The notes beneath the pieces were generated by a model. It saw only the letters and a program-made list of their open reading frames with translations. It was not told where the DNA came from and searched no databases. Of a stretch of DNA of 54,263 nt, positions 1 through 8,594 are shown piece by piece. The stretch is taken from NCBI GenBank assembly GCA_050739575.1, contig JBOIBN010000005.1:1-54263 (forward strand). Reading direction: 5' to 3'. The stretch is from JBOIBN01 sp050739575. GTDB taxonomy: Bacteria; Pseudomonadota; Gammaproteobacteria; JAKDMP01. The first letter of the stretch is position 1, and each line of letters opens with the position of its first letter. A program made the translations under genes and the position numbers.

Positions 1-125
1 GTTGGTTATGGACCTATAATCACGAGCGGCCCAACATGGGCATCGGCGGGGTGACGCCCATGCAGAAGTTGGCCATGGCGGCCTAAACCCTACTTCTGGC
101 TGCCGCTAATAATGGGGGGATTACC
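1..125 (+). mobile_element. Right end of an IS3-family insertion sequence (partial)
   Basis: The window opens inside an insertion sequence. The first 86 bases encode the C-terminus of an IS3-type transposase, and about 38 bases after its stop the sequence ends in GGGGGGATTACC, which resembles the terminal inverted repeat of several IS3-family elements. The left end lies outside the window, so the repeat pair and target duplication cannot be checked. The exact right boundary (about 125) is an inference. Confidence 0.55.
3..86 (+). pseudogene. IS3-family transposase OrfB, C-terminal fragment (truncated by window edge)
   Basis: The reading frame from base 3 gives a 27-residue tail containing YNHERPNMGIGG, then VTPMQKLAMAA and a TAA stop at 84-86. 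This is the characteristic end of the DDE integrase-core OrfB protein of IS3-family elements (the 'YNxERPN' block followed by 'TPxQKLA'). It would catalyse transposition, but only the tail is visible. Whether the complete element is intact to the left cannot be told; it is listed as a fragment because the catalytic residues are outside the window. Confidence 0.75.
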
Positions 126-583
126 CTATCCACCTGTTCACGCTAGCCCCCCGAAGGATCGTCCCGCTCGGGATTTTACGCCGGTTGGTCCTTACTACAG
201 TGATCCGCGAGAATCCGCACGCTACGGGCGCCTTAGGCTACTATTCGCAAGTCCCGCCGATAGTACGCTACGACCGTGACTTCCACGGTACAATCCAAGG
301 GTGCAGAGTTGGCGCCGGATGCAGGGGCAGCAAGGGCAATCTGTGAGTAACTTTGTGAGTAACCTTCGGGGCGTATCTGGTGGAATGCCCAAACTGTGCG
401 GGTTTCAGCGGACAGTGTGAGTCCGGCCCCAGCACCAATAAATTCACTTACTTATACACTTACTTATAAATAAAATCTAAACTTTTATAAAGTTCGCATA
501 CGCGCGCTCAAGCGTATGAGGCGAGTGTCCGGTGTCTGGTTTGCGTTACACTTTCAAGTGCACAAGTTGAAGGAGGACATGCA
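126..583. other. Non-coding leader between the IS end and the lipoprotein gene
   Basis: No convincing gene is present. Bases 430-495 are strongly AT-rich in an otherwise GC-rich window. Two structures stand out: a perfect 12-bp direct repeat (CACTTACTTATA at 445-456 and again at 457-468, head to tail) and a stem-loop with 7-bp arms (CATACGC 497-503, GCGTATG 512-518). Both lie upstream of the lipoprotein gene at 584 and could be its control region. Bases 126-430 show no structure I can name. Confidence 0.5.
445..468. repeat. Tandem 12-bp direct repeat upstream of lipoprotein gene
   Basis: CACTTACTTATA occurs twice without a gap. Two head-to-tail half-sites are the usual arrangement for response regulators of the OmpR/PhoB type. 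The position, about 115-140 bases before the lipoprotein start, fits an upstream activator or operator site, but no regulator is identified in the window and function is inference. Confidence 0.4.
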
Positions 584-1051
584 ATGAACAAAAGTATTTA
601 TGTGTCGTTTTCGGTTGCTTTGCTGGCTGCATTATTGGCATTAGGTGGTTGCGCCAGCAAGGAGCAAACCGGCACCTTGGTCGGCGCCGGGGCTGGAGCA
701 CTTGTGGGCAGCCAGTTCGGTGGCGGAAGCGGCAAAACCCTGATGACTATTGCCGGCGCCATCGGCGGAGCACTGGCGGGTGGCGCAATCGGCAAAAAAA
801 TGGATCAGAGCGATCGGCAAAAGACGGCCATGGCGCTGGAGAACAACCCCACGGGCCGGACTTCGACGTGGACCAATCCGGATACCGGCCAGTCCTATGC
901 GGTAACGCCGACGCAAACCACAACCCAAAACGGCGAACCATGCCGCACCTTCGTGTTCAAAAGTTACTCCCAGAGCGGGCAGCCGCAATCTGTGAACCAA
1001 GTGGCGTGTCGTCAACCCAATGGAGAATGGGACATCCAGGGCGGGCAATAG
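584..1051 (+). CDS. Glycine-zipper 2TM-type outer-membrane lipoprotein (17 kDa antigen-like)
   Basis: A 155-residue envelope protein. Residues 1-22 form a lipoprotein signal peptide ending in the lipobox LGGC, with Cys23 as the acylated residue. Residues about 30-72 are a glycine zipper (GAGAGALVGSQFGGG and a second Gly/Ala-rich helix), the hallmark of the Rickettsia 17 kDa antigen/glycine-zipper 2TM family. The C-terminal half is polar and resembles the surface domain of such proteins, with two cysteines. The ATG at 584 is preceded by a strong AAGGAGGA site at 570-577. The gene stands alone, converges on the next gene, and has a perfect palindrome just downstream. A structural or envelope-stress role is usual for the family, but the precise function is unknown. 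Confidence 0.88.
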   Translation: MNKSIYVSFSVALLAALLALGGCASKEQTGTLVGAGAGALVGSQFGGGSGKTLMTIAGAIGGALAGGAIGKKMDQSDRQKTAMALENNPTGRTSTWTNPDTGQSYAVTPTQTTTQNGEPCRTFVFKSYSQSGQPQSVNQVACRQPNGEWDIQGGQ

Positions 1052-1078
1052 GGGATCGGTCGGACGGGAAATCATCGG

Positions 1079-1102
1079 ACCGGAGGGAGGCCTCCCTCCG
1101 GT
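1079..1102. terminator. Perfect 24-bp palindrome between convergent genes
   Basis: The arms ACCGGAGGGAGG (1079-1090) and CCTCCCTCCGGT (1091-1102) are fully complementary with no unpaired loop bases. It sits in the 63-bp gap between the stop codons of two convergent genes. There is no clear T-run on either side, so a bidirectional terminator or mRNA-stabilising hairpin is likely but not proven. Confidence 0.55.
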
Positions 1103-1114
1103 CGCTGTTCCCTC

Positions 1115-1423
1115 TCAGTCCAAGGGACGCTGACGGGTAATCCAGCCTCCGATGACGCCGGCGGTAAATACGACGGCACCGGCGAGAATCAGAAAGCCGC
1201 CGAGTTGCATGGCGAGCTTGGTCTTCGAATAGAAGCCGCAGATAAACAGAATGACTCCCGCGATGGCCGTCAACAGCCCTCCCGTGCGCCAGTGGTGCCA
1301 GTGACGCACGCGCTGTTCCACGGGTGGAATGGGCCTGGCGGCGTACTCCTCGTCCTGTTCCGTCAGGGATACGTCATTGGCCAGCTCCGGGCGAAGCTGG
1401 GCCGGGTCGTCGTGCTCGTTCAT
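1115..1423 (-). CDS. Small membrane protein, two transmembrane segments
   Basis: Not recognised as a named family. From the ATG at 1423 it is 102 residues: an acidic, soluble N-terminal third (EHDDPAQLRPELANDVSL) followed by two hydrophobic helices separated by a short basic turn and a short C-terminal tail with Arg residues. An alternative TTG start at 1480 would add 19 residues and overlap the stop codon of the MscS gene upstream (TTGA), suggesting translational coupling. It lies immediately downstream of the channel gene in the same direction, so the two are probably co-transcribed, but no functional link can be read from the sequence. Confidence 0.65.
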   Translation of the reverse strand: MNEHDDPAQLRPELANDVSLTEQDEEYAARPIPPVEQRVRHWHHWRTGGLLTAIAGVILFICGFYSKTKLAMQLGGFLILAGAVVFTAGVIGGWITRQRPLD

Positions 1424-1476
1424 TGCCTGTGCTCGCAGCGGGGTGTCAACAGCATAGTCGGCTTGCGGGCCATGAT

Positions 1477-2577
1477 TCAAGCGTCCGTGAGCTTTGTTCC
1501 TGCTTTGCCTGAAGATTTCTCCTCCCAGGCGAGGCGGCTGCGCGGCAGGCTTTCGGGATGATGTATGCGCAGATATCCGATCAGTTTTTCGCGCACTTCA
1601 CAACGCAGATCCCAGCCTCTACCTGAGTCGGCTGTACTCACCAACGCGCGCAGTTGGAGGGTGCGCTCGGTGGCGTCGGTTACTACGATGGAGCATACCC
1701 TTCCGTCCCAGTTCTTCGAGGCGTGGCAGATGCGCTCGAGTTCGGTCCGCAGTTCATCGACCGGGACGTTGTAGTCGGTGTAGAAATAGACGGTGCCGAG
1801 AAGCTCCGAGTGGCGGCGCGTCCAGTTCTCGAACGACGACGTGATAATGCGGGAGAATGGCAGGATCAGGCGGCGTTCGTCCCAGACGCTCACCACGACG
1901 TAGGTAGTGGTGATCTCCTCTATGCGTCCCCAGTAGCCATCTATCACGACTACGTCGTCGAGATTGATCGGGCGGGTGAGAGCGATCTGGAGCCCCGCGA
2001 GAAGGTTCCCCAGCACCGGACCCGCGGCGATACCGACTACGATGCCGGCAATCCCGGCGGAAGCCAGCAGGCTGGTGCCAATTGCGCGCACCTGTGGGAA
2101 GGTCATGAGTGCGGCGGCGAGTCCGATGAGCGCGATTAGTGCGGTAGCGACGCGTTCGATGACGCTGACCTGGGTACGCAGCGAACGGGCGCGATAGTTG
2201 TCGCTGGTGTCGGTCGGGTGGCGCGCCATGAGGGTATCGCCGCCCACTCGCACGAGCCCCCTGAGAAACCACGCGCAGCCGATTATGAGCGCGACTTCGA
2301 GGCCGTGGATAAGCGCACTTGCGGTGGTTGCGTGTACGGCAGGAAGCGCGGGCAGGGCGATCAGACCCGCCAACGCCGCCAGGAGCACTGCGAGCGGAAG
2401 CCGGCAGCGGCGCACGAAACGCTGGCCGAGTTCGAAGTGCAGGGCGCGCAGGATACGGCGCAGGATCTCGACGAGAATAGCCCAGGCGGCCAGCGTCGCA
2501 CCGATGACGATGGCAAGACGCGTCAGCGTCCACGCCGTCTGTGTCGCGAGCGACAAATTGCCGATCGGAAGATTCAC
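1477..2577 (-). CDS. Mechanosensitive ion channel, MscS family
   Basis: A 366-residue inner-membrane protein likely to open under membrane tension and release solutes during osmotic downshock. Four to five hydrophobic segments fill residues 15-190. The pore-lining helix is visible as ASAGIAGIVVGIAAGPVLGN, with the Gly/Ala packing typical of MscS TM3. It is followed by the conserved beta domain (PINLDDVVVIDGYWGRIEEI, then DERRLILPFS) and a soluble C-terminal alpha/beta domain. The last 20 residues are a variable charged tail. The start is a GTG at 2577 with no strong ribosome-binding site, so the N-terminus is not certain. It is longer than E. coli MscS (286 residues), mostly through extra N-terminal helices. 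Confidence 0.92.
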   Translation of the reverse strand: MNLPIGNLSLATQTAWTLTRLAIVIGATLAAWAILVEILRRILRALHFELGQRFVRRCRLPLAVLLAALAGLIALPALPAVHATTASALIHGLEVALIIGCAWFLRGLVRVGGDTLMARHPTDTSDNYRARSLRTQVSVIERVATALIALIGLAAALMTFPQVRAIGTSLLASAGIAGIVVGIAAGPVLGNLLAGLQIALTRPINLDDVVVIDGYWGRIEEITTTYVVVSVWDERRLILPFSRIITSSFENWTRRHSELLGTVYFYTDYNVPVDELRTELERICHASKNWDGRVCSIVVTDATERTLQLRALVSTADSGRGWDLRCEVREKLIGYLRIHHPESLPRSRLAWEEKSSGKAGTKLTDA

Positions 2578-2638
2578 GCCGCCATCGTGCCCAGATTCAT
2601 TTCCAAGGCTAACAGATTGCGACGGCGCAAGGCCACCG

Positions 2639-2920
2639 TCAGACGATGCCGTGCAGGAAGGTCGGCAGGACTTCCACGGCGACGGCCGCGAGCAGGCTCG
2701 CCTGCGCCGCGATAAGACACGCGAACGCCGTGCGCTCCGCGACGAGTTGAAGAGTGGTCATGCGGCGTGCGTACCACGCAAGCATCAGGAAAAGCACGAG
2801 CGCTCCCGGAATGATGGTCAACGCCCCCGTAAGATAAATCGCCATCCAGAACAAGAAGCCGCTCAAGGCCGTCGTGCCCGTGAGGATTACGATTTCGCGG
2901 ATCAGGGTTTTGCGTGTCAT
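2639..2920 (-). CDS. Small hydrophobic membrane protein
   Basis: A 93-residue protein of unknown family. After a short basic N-terminus (MTRKTLIREI) it has two clear transmembrane segments (about residues 12-27 and 30-50) and a third hydrophobic stretch (65-90), with a short positively charged loop YARRM between. It is on the same strand as the MscS gene, about 60 bp upstream, and follows the S9 peptidase gene by 30 bp. No motif suggests a function; it could belong to the same transcript as the channel. Confidence 0.6.
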   Translation of the reverse strand: MTRKTLIREIVILTGTTALSGFLFWMAIYLTGALTIIPGALVLFLMLAWYARRMTTLQLVAERTAFACLIAAQASLLAAVAVEVLPTFLHGIV

Positions 2921-2950
2921 GAGTGGAGGAGGGGGTGATAACCAGCCTGT

Positions 2951-4993
2951 TTAATCCGCCGTCGGTTTCAAGTATTTCACCATCCAGTCGATCCAGCGCC
3001 GGTAAACATCCGTTGTGCGCACGATGTCGTGCGGGAAGTGCGTGTCGGCGGGATAGGCATAGAACTCGGTCGTAACTCCGTTGTCGCGTAGTGCGTGATA
3101 CATCTCGTAGCTGTTTACGATCGGCACGTTCGGGTCGCCGACATCGGCGAGAATGAGGGTCGGTGCGGTGACGTTGTGGGCGTATTCGATCGGTGATTGT
3201 TGGCGCCAGATGTCTGTGTATTGCTTCGTCCACGGCGAACCGCCAAAGAAATAGAGATCGCCCTTTTGATAGAAAGAAATCGTATAGTCCATCACCCAAT
3301 CGTTGAGCGCGGCGCCTTCCACTGCCGCCTTCCACGTGGACGGATAGTTTCCGTTCAGCCACGAGGTCATGTAGCCGCCGTAAGACCAGCCGGAAACCCC
3401 GATGCGGTTCGTGTCCACGATGTCGAGCTTCTCGACGGCCGCAAGCCCCGCCATGACGTCCTTGCCCGGCCCCTCTCCGGTATCGCGGTAGATCGCGTGT
3501 TGGTAGGCGTCGCCGAGATTGATGCTGCCGCGATAATTGGGTCGGAAAACAAGAAAGCCGCGAGCCGCAAGGATCTGCGTCATGGGGTCGAAATCCAGCA
3601 TGGTGGCGCCTTCCGGTCCGCCGTGGATCACCAGCACCAATGGATATTTACGCCCCGCTTGGAACCCCACGGGATAGGTGAGTACACCGTCTTCCCGGAA
3701 ACCGTTCGGTCCCTGCCATGCGATGGAGGCGACGCGCCCCAGTTTTATCGCGTCCACGAAGGCGTTGAAATCGCTCAGCCGTCGCGGTTTCGAGTGAATT
3801 GATGTCATCACATAAAGCTCGTCCGGGTGCTGCGCAGTGTCGCCGACGAACGCGACGGCGCCGGTTTGGGCGATGCTCAAGCTGGACGACGGGCTGACGT
3901 TGCCGAGATTGAGTTGCTCGGCGGAGCCGTCGAGCGGCTGGCGCCACAGGGCCATGTGGCTGCCATCCTCGCCGGTCATGAGCAGCGCATTGTCGTGCGG
4001 AAGCCAACGGAAATCCTCGATGTTGCGCGCCAGCGCCGCGGTCGGATCGTAAGTCTTTCCCGCTGCATGGACGTACACCGCGTTGCCGTTGTTCTGGTCA
4101 CCGTTGCGTGGGCGAATAAAAGCGTAGGCTTTTCCGTCGGACGCGTAGGCGAGACCGCCGGATCCTTCCGCCGCGACCAGCGTCTGCACCTTGCCGCCGT
4201 CCGCGGGCACCTCGGCGATGGTCGAGCGGTAGGCGTTGCCGTAGTAAGTGTCCGGGAACCGTGTAAAGACGATCATGCGGCCATCCCTGCTCCAGGTTAG
4301 CGGCATGGCCGTGCCTTGGTCGGTATCGAGGCTCCATGGCCCCTTTGTCAGGCGTTTTGACTGGCCGCCTGTCGCCGGAACCACCCACAAATGCCAGGGG
4401 AGCACCGCCGCGCGCGTCGTGTAATTGTTGTCGCTGACCTTGAACGCGTTGTCGTATTTTTCACCGTCCCCCGACTGCGGCGGGGAATCCTGAACGACAT
4501 AGGCAATCCGTTTGCCGTCCGGACTCCAGGCATATTCGTCCACGCCGTTTTGTGCGTAGGTGGTCTGGACGGGGTCGCCGCCGTTCATCGGCATCACGAA
4601 CAATTGCGACTGCGTATCTTCCGGGTCCTCGCTGGAAGCGCTGGACGGCGCATCGGCGATGAATGCAAGCCGCGTGCCATCGGGCGACCAACGTGGCGCG
4701 TCGAGACCGGTACGATCGAAGGTCAGGCTGCGGAATTTTCCGGTTGCAACGTCAATGAGGTCAATCTCGTCTTTCGTGTCGTCGGTTTTCCATAGTGGCC
4801 GCGACGCGATGACGGCGATCTCCTTGCCGTTGGGAGAAATTTGCGGCTCGCTAAGACTGACCAATCTGCGCAGATCGATGAGCTGAAAACCACGCGCGGA
4901 CGAGGAGGCGGCAGGAACCGGGGCAGCAAACGAAGTCGCCGACACGAGCGCATAAAAGACGGCCATGCAGGCAAGGCATCGAAGCGATTTCAT
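2951..4993 (-). CDS. Secreted S9-family prolyl oligopeptidase / dipeptidyl aminopeptidase
   Basis: A 680-residue exported serine peptidase. Residues 1-24 are a signal peptide ending SFA-AP. Residues about 35-400 form a TolB/WD40-like beta-propeller (repeated PxWSPDGxRxAF blocks) that gates access to the active site. The C-terminal alpha/beta-hydrolase domain has the oxyanion HGGPEG block, nucleophile Ser537 in GWSYGGY, Asp620 in DVGDPNVP and His652 in DTHFPHD, so the triad is complete. Such enzymes cleave short peptides after proline or small residues in the periplasm and serve peptide scavenging. ATG at 4993 has AGGAACAAATC upstream. The gene follows the desaturase by 90 bp on the same strand; no pathway link is evident. 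Confidence 0.93.
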   Translation of the reverse strand: MKSLRCLACMAVFYALVSATSFAAPVPAASSSARGFQLIDLRRLVSLSEPQISPNGKEIAVIASRPLWKTDDTKDEIDLIDVATGKFRSLTFDRTGLDAPRWSPDGTRLAFIADAPSSASSEDPEDTQSQLFVMPMNGGDPVQTTYAQNGVDEYAWSPDGKRIAYVVQDSPPQSGDGEKYDNAFKVSDNNYTTRAAVLPWHLWVVPATGGQSKRLTKGPWSLDTDQGTAMPLTWSRDGRMIVFTRFPDTYYGNAYRSTIAEVPADGGKVQTLVAAEGSGGLAYASDGKAYAFIRPRNGDQNNGNAVYVHAAGKTYDPTAALARNIEDFRWLPHDNALLMTGEDGSHMALWRQPLDGSAEQLNLGNVSPSSSLSIAQTGAVAFVGDTAQHPDELYVMTSIHSKPRRLSDFNAFVDAIKLGRVASIAWQGPNGFREDGVLTYPVGFQAGRKYPLVLVIHGGPEGATMLDFDPMTQILAARGFLVFRPNYRGSINLGDAYQHAIYRDTGEGPGKDVMAGLAAVEKLDIVDTNRIGVSGWSYGGYMTSWLNGNYPSTWKAAVEGAALNDWVMDYTISFYQKGDLYFFGGSPWTKQYTDIWRQQSPIEYAHNVTAPTLILADVGDPNVPIVNSYEMYHALRDNGVTTEFYAYPADTHFPHDIVRTTDVYRRWIDWMVKYLKPTAD

Positions 4994-5084
4994 GATTTGT
5001 TCCTATTTCAGGCAGGTGGCTTGCGTTCAAGACTGTTGAACAGCGCCGCTGGAGGACGCTGTATGCACGATATTTTATGCCCTT

Positions 5085-6212
5085 TCAGGCTGTGCTTCCC
5101 ATCCGCCGCAGCCACCGGAAGTGCGATACGATCCCGGCGCAGATGGACCGGTGCTGGTTGTATCTCACGCCGTACTCGCGGCAGGTGTCCTCCACCAGTT
5201 GCGAAATGGCGGGATAGTTCGCGTGGTTGATCCGCGAGAACAGATGATGCTCGATCTGGAAGTTGAGACCACCGAGCAGCCAGGCGAGCACCTTGCTGCG
5301 GCGCGCGAAATCCACCGTCGTCTCGACTTGATGCACCGCCCAGGCGTTCTCGATGCGTCCGCTGTCCTCCGCGGGCATCGGGAAGTCCGCTTCTTCCACG
5401 CAATGAGCAAGCTGAAATACCACGCTCAGGGCAAGGCCCAGCGTGATCGCGGCCACGCCGTAAAAAAGCGCCACCACCCACAGCGGATGGAACAGCAAAG
5501 GCAGCCCCAGGACGAGCATGAAGAACACGAGTTTCCCGGCGATGAAGGTTGCGAGATCCCACCCCTTCGGTCGTGGCACCCGATGGCGGCCGACCCGGCC
5601 GGTCAGTACTTCTTCGAAATCGCCGTAGAGTTGCCAGCGGAGCGCGACCACGCCGTACAGCAGCCAGATGTACCACTGCTGCCAGCGGTGAAAGATCAGA
5701 CGCCGCTGCGTCGGCGTCATGCGCGCGATGATGCCGAGATCGATGTCCGTATCGTGACCGGCCACGTTGGAGTAGGTGTGGTGGAAGACGTTGTGCTTCC
5801 AGTGCCACAGATACGAACTGCCGCCGAGCATGTCGAGAGCCATGGCCATGAGTTTGTTCATCCACGAGTGCCGTGAATAGGACCGATGTGCGCCGTCGTG
5901 CTGGAGATTGAAGCCGATCAGCGCGGCACTGAGACCGAGCAGGATCGCAAGCGGCAGCGCCTGCCACCAGGCAGAGGCGAAAAACACGAGTCCCGTGTAG
6001 AACGCGGCGAAACCGAGAACGATGACCGCAGTCTTAAGATACGTTTGCGGCAAATCGCGCTCGGCGCGCCCCGTGCTGCGCAGGTACTCTTCGACCCGAC
6101 GGCGCAGTTCGAGCTGAAAGCGCTTGTCGGTGCCGAATTTGAGCTTGGTGTCGGCCTCGGCAGGCAAAGTGGAACACCGCCCTTGGGACGGAGATTGAGG
6201 AACAAAAATCAT
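5085..6212 (-). CDS. Membrane fatty acid (acyl-lipid) desaturase, DesA/COG3239 type
   Basis: A 375-residue di-iron membrane enzyme that should insert a double bond into acyl chains. All three histidine boxes are present: HDGAH (105-109), HNVFHH (140-145) and QIEHH (319-323). The Q in the third box is the signature of the front-end/acyl-lipid group rather than the delta-9 stearoyl type. Four or more hydrophobic segments flank the boxes. There is no cytochrome b5 domain (no HPGG), so a separate electron donor is needed. The ATG at 6212 is chosen over upstream in-frame codons because GAGAGG precedes it at good spacing and the extra N-terminus does not look like the family. It diverges from ccmA across a 241-bp gap that should hold both promoters. 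Confidence 0.9.
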   Translation of the reverse strand: MIFVPQSPSQGRCSTLPAEADTKLKFGTDKRFQLELRRRVEEYLRSTGRAERDLPQTYLKTAVIVLGFAAFYTGLVFFASAWWQALPLAILLGLSAALIGFNLQHDGAHRSYSRHSWMNKLMAMALDMLGGSSYLWHWKHNVFHHTYSNVAGHDTDIDLGIIARMTPTQRRLIFHRWQQWYIWLLYGVVALRWQLYGDFEEVLTGRVGRHRVPRPKGWDLATFIAGKLVFFMLVLGLPLLFHPLWVVALFYGVAAITLGLALSVVFQLAHCVEEADFPMPAEDSGRIENAWAVHQVETTVDFARRSKVLAWLLGGLNFQIEHHLFSRINHANYPAISQLVEDTCREYGVRYNQHRSICAGIVSHFRWLRRMGSTA

Positions 6213-6453
6213 CTGAAACGCCTCTCGAAAGTCGTGGGAGAGCCACCCGGTAGCGGTCATCCCCGAAAAGTTCCCGAATGCAGGAACCATAAAGCGTTCC
6301 AGCAAGGACCGGTAGGTCCTATAAAGCCTGAGATCGCGTAAGAACTGGATAGTTCGCATAAAACAAGCACTGGAAGTATAGTCCTTTTGGACCCGGCCGC
6401 ACAGGGATGGGACGGCGGCCTTTATCATAAGAATCCCGAAAACGGGCAATCAC

Positions 6454-7155
6454 GTGGGTATCGTCCAGGCCGTGGCGGCAAATACATTGCGGAATCAAGC
6501 TGCTTCCCCGACACCAGTCGCGGCATTGGAGTTTGAGCGGTTGGAGGTTTTTCGCGGCGAATACTGCGTTTGCTCGGGGCTTTCGATGCGTGTCGACGCC
6601 GGCTCGATTCTGCACCTGCGCGGCGGGAACGGGGCAGGGAAAACCAGCCTGATTCGTGTACTGGCGGGACTGACTCCGCCGGAGAGCGGCGCAGTGCGCT
6701 ACGGTAGCGACAGGGTCTCGCCGCATTCCATCCGCTATCGCGAATGTTTGCGCTACATTGCCCATCGCGACGGTGTGAAACTCGAATTGACTGCGCGCGA
6801 AAATCTGCGCATTGCAGCGCGTTTGCTCTCGGCGGCGTCCGCAGAGGAAGTGGATGCGACGCTTGATCGCGTGGGTTTGGATATGCTCGGCGGGCGGCGG
6901 TGCGCAGAACTTTCGGCAGGCCAGCGCCGGCGGGTGGCTCTCGCCCGCCTGCTGCTGGGAAACGGTGCCCTGTGGTTGCTCGACGAGCCGTTGACGAGTC
7001 TTGATGCTGCCGGCGTACAGTTGGTGCAGGCGCTGGTAAGGGAGCACCTCGCAGCCGGCGGCATTGCAGTGCTGGCTACGCATCAGCCTCTACCGCTCGC
7101 AGGTATGGACGTGATTGCGGTGAATTTGCCGCAGCTGCAGCGCGATGTTCACTGA
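6454..7155 (+). CDS. ccmA: Heme exporter ATP-binding protein CcmA
   Basis: The ATPase of the CcmABCD complex, which releases holo-CcmE in cytochrome c maturation. The 233 residues hold a complete ABC domain: Walker A GGNGAGKTS (57-65), signature LSAGQRRRVALARL and Walker B LWLLDEPL. It is slightly longer than the usual ~205 residues because of about 25 extra N-terminal residues before the first strand (LEFERLEVFRG). The start is a GTG at 6454; a later start would also be plausible. It opens the ccm operon and overlaps ccmB by 11 bp. Confidence 0.95.
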   Translation: MGIVQAVAANTLRNQAASPTPVAALEFERLEVFRGEYCVCSGLSMRVDAGSILHLRGGNGAGKTSLIRVLAGLTPPESGAVRYGSDRVSPHSIRYRECLRYIAHRDGVKLELTARENLRIAARLLSAASAEEVDATLDRVGLDMLGGRRCAELSAGQRRRVALARLLLGNGALWLLDEPLTSLDAAGVQLVQALVREHLAAGGIAVLATHQPLPLAGMDVIAVNLPQLQRDVH

Positions 7156-7807
7156 ACTGGCGCGCCGGGAATTGCTGCTCGCGTGGCGCCGGCCGGGCGA
7201 GGCGGCGACGCCCCTGGTGTTCTTTCTGGTTACGAGCATGCTCTTTCCGCTCGGGTTGAGCGCCGAGCCTTCCCTGCTGCGGCCGCTTGCACCGGGCGTG
7301 ATCTGGGTGATCGCCTTTCTCGCTGGCATGTTGGGATTACAAGGGCTTTTTCGAGTGGATCATGAGGACGGAACGCTGGAACAATTGCTGCTGACACCGC
7401 GTCCATTGACTCTGGTGATCCTGGCCAAGGCGCTGGGGCACTGGATCGTCACCGGTTTGCCGATCGTATGCGGGGCGGCGTTGGTTGGAACGATGTTGTT
7501 CATGCCGGCGCGCGGAATCGGAGCGCTGGTGGCGGGGCTGCTCCTCGGCACACCGCTGCTTACCCTGCTCGGTACGCTGGTAGCCGCGCTTACGGTGTCG
7601 CTGCGTCAGGCAGCAGTGCTGGCGCCCGTACTGGTTTTTCCGCTCGCGGCGCCGGTGCTCATTTTCGGTGCACACAGCGCGACGCTTGCGATGGCTGGAC
7701 AGTCGCAGGGACAAGCATTTGCTGCGTTGGCTGCCCTTTTCATATTGGGTGTAAGCCTGCTGCCCCCCGCGGCGGCGGCGGCACTCAGGATCAGCTATGA
7801 AAGTTGA
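7145..7807 (+). CDS. ccmB: Heme exporter membrane protein CcmB
   Basis: A 220-residue inner-membrane partner of CcmA and CcmC. Six hydrophobic segments are visible, together with the family block LFRVDHEDGTLEQLLLTP near residue 75. It begins with MFTELARRELLLAWRRP, typical of CcmB. Length matches the family (about 220). The ATG overlaps the ccmA reading frame by 11 bp, indicating coupled translation and fixed stoichiometry. Confidence 0.95.
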   Translation: MFTELARRELLLAWRRPGEAATPLVFFLVTSMLFPLGLSAEPSLLRPLAPGVIWVIAFLAGMLGLQGLFRVDHEDGTLEQLLLTPRPLTLVILAKALGHWIVTGLPIVCGAALVGTMLFMPARGIGALVAGLLLGTPLLTLLGTLVAALTVSLRQAAVLAPVLVFPLAAPVLIFGAHSATLAMAGQSQGQAFAALAALFILGVSLLPPAAAAALRISYES

Positions 7808-7855
7808 GGCGTTGCTCATGCGGGAACTCGGCTTGCGCGGGAGGTCATAAGGATC

Positions 7856-8587
7856 GTGTTCACCTGGTTGCACAAGCTCGGCTCGCCGCCGGTTCTGTTC
7901 CGCCTCGCGGCGAGAACTTCTCCCTGGTTCAAATGGATCGGCTTCGTCCTCATTACCGCCGGACTCGTCGGCGGGTTGGTGCTCGCGCCGCCCGACTATC
8001 AGCAGGGCGACGGATTCCGCATCATCTATATCCACGTGCCGAGCGCGTGGCTGTCGCTCCTCGTTTTTACCGTGATGGCCGTCGCCAGCATTGTCGGTCT
8101 CGTTTGGCGGCTGCGCATGGCGCATGCGGTCACGGCCGCGGCCGCACCGATCGGCGCAGCCTTTACCTTTCTCGCCCTGGTGACCGGTTCGCTGTGGGGC
8201 AAACCGATGTGGGGAACCTACTGGGTCTGGGATGCACGGCTCACTTCGGAGCTGATCCTGCTCTTCATTTACCTCGGTTATATTGCGCTCGTCAATGCTT
8301 TTCCCGATCAACGCACGGGCGACCGCGCTGGGGCTATACTGGCGATCGTCGGCGCGGTGGACGTGCCGATCATCCACTACTCGGTGCAATGGTGGACGAC
8401 CCTGCATCAGGGTGCAAGCCTCTCGCTCAGCGGCTCGACGATCGCACCTTCAATGTTGTGGCCGTTGCTGGTAATGATTTGCGGTTTTACCTGCTATTGT
8501 GCATGGTTGATTAGCTTGCGTTTACGCACCGAAATCCTGCGTCGAAACCGTCGCTCGCGCGGTCTCGCGCAACGGGTGCTGGGATAG
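7856..8587 (+). CDS. ccmC: Heme handling protein CcmC
   Basis: A 243-residue membrane protein that loads heme onto CcmE. Six transmembrane helices surround the periplasmic tryptophan-rich WWD motif, here LWGKPMWGTYWVWD (113-126). His60 (IIYIHVPSAW) and a second conserved His in the C-terminal half (IIHYSVQWW) are the axial heme ligands of the family. The start is GTG at 7856 with GGGAGG ten or more bases upstream. It follows ccmB by 48 bp and is followed closely by ccmD. Confidence 0.95.
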   Translation: MFTWLHKLGSPPVLFRLAARTSPWFKWIGFVLITAGLVGGLVLAPPDYQQGDGFRIIYIHVPSAWLSLLVFTVMAVASIVGLVWRLRMAHAVTAAAAPIGAAFTFLALVTGSLWGKPMWGTYWVWDARLTSELILLFIYLGYIALVNAFPDQRTGDRAGAILAIVGAVDVPIIHYSVQWWTTLHQGASLSLSGSTIAPSMLWPLLVMICGFTCYCAWLISLRLRTEILRRNRRSRGLAQRVLG

Positions 8588-8594
8588 ACGATCG

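Noticed and set aside
301..418. A short open frame after the IS end (about 39 codons with repeated VSNFVSN)
   Set aside because: No ribosome-binding site and no recognisable family; too short to support.
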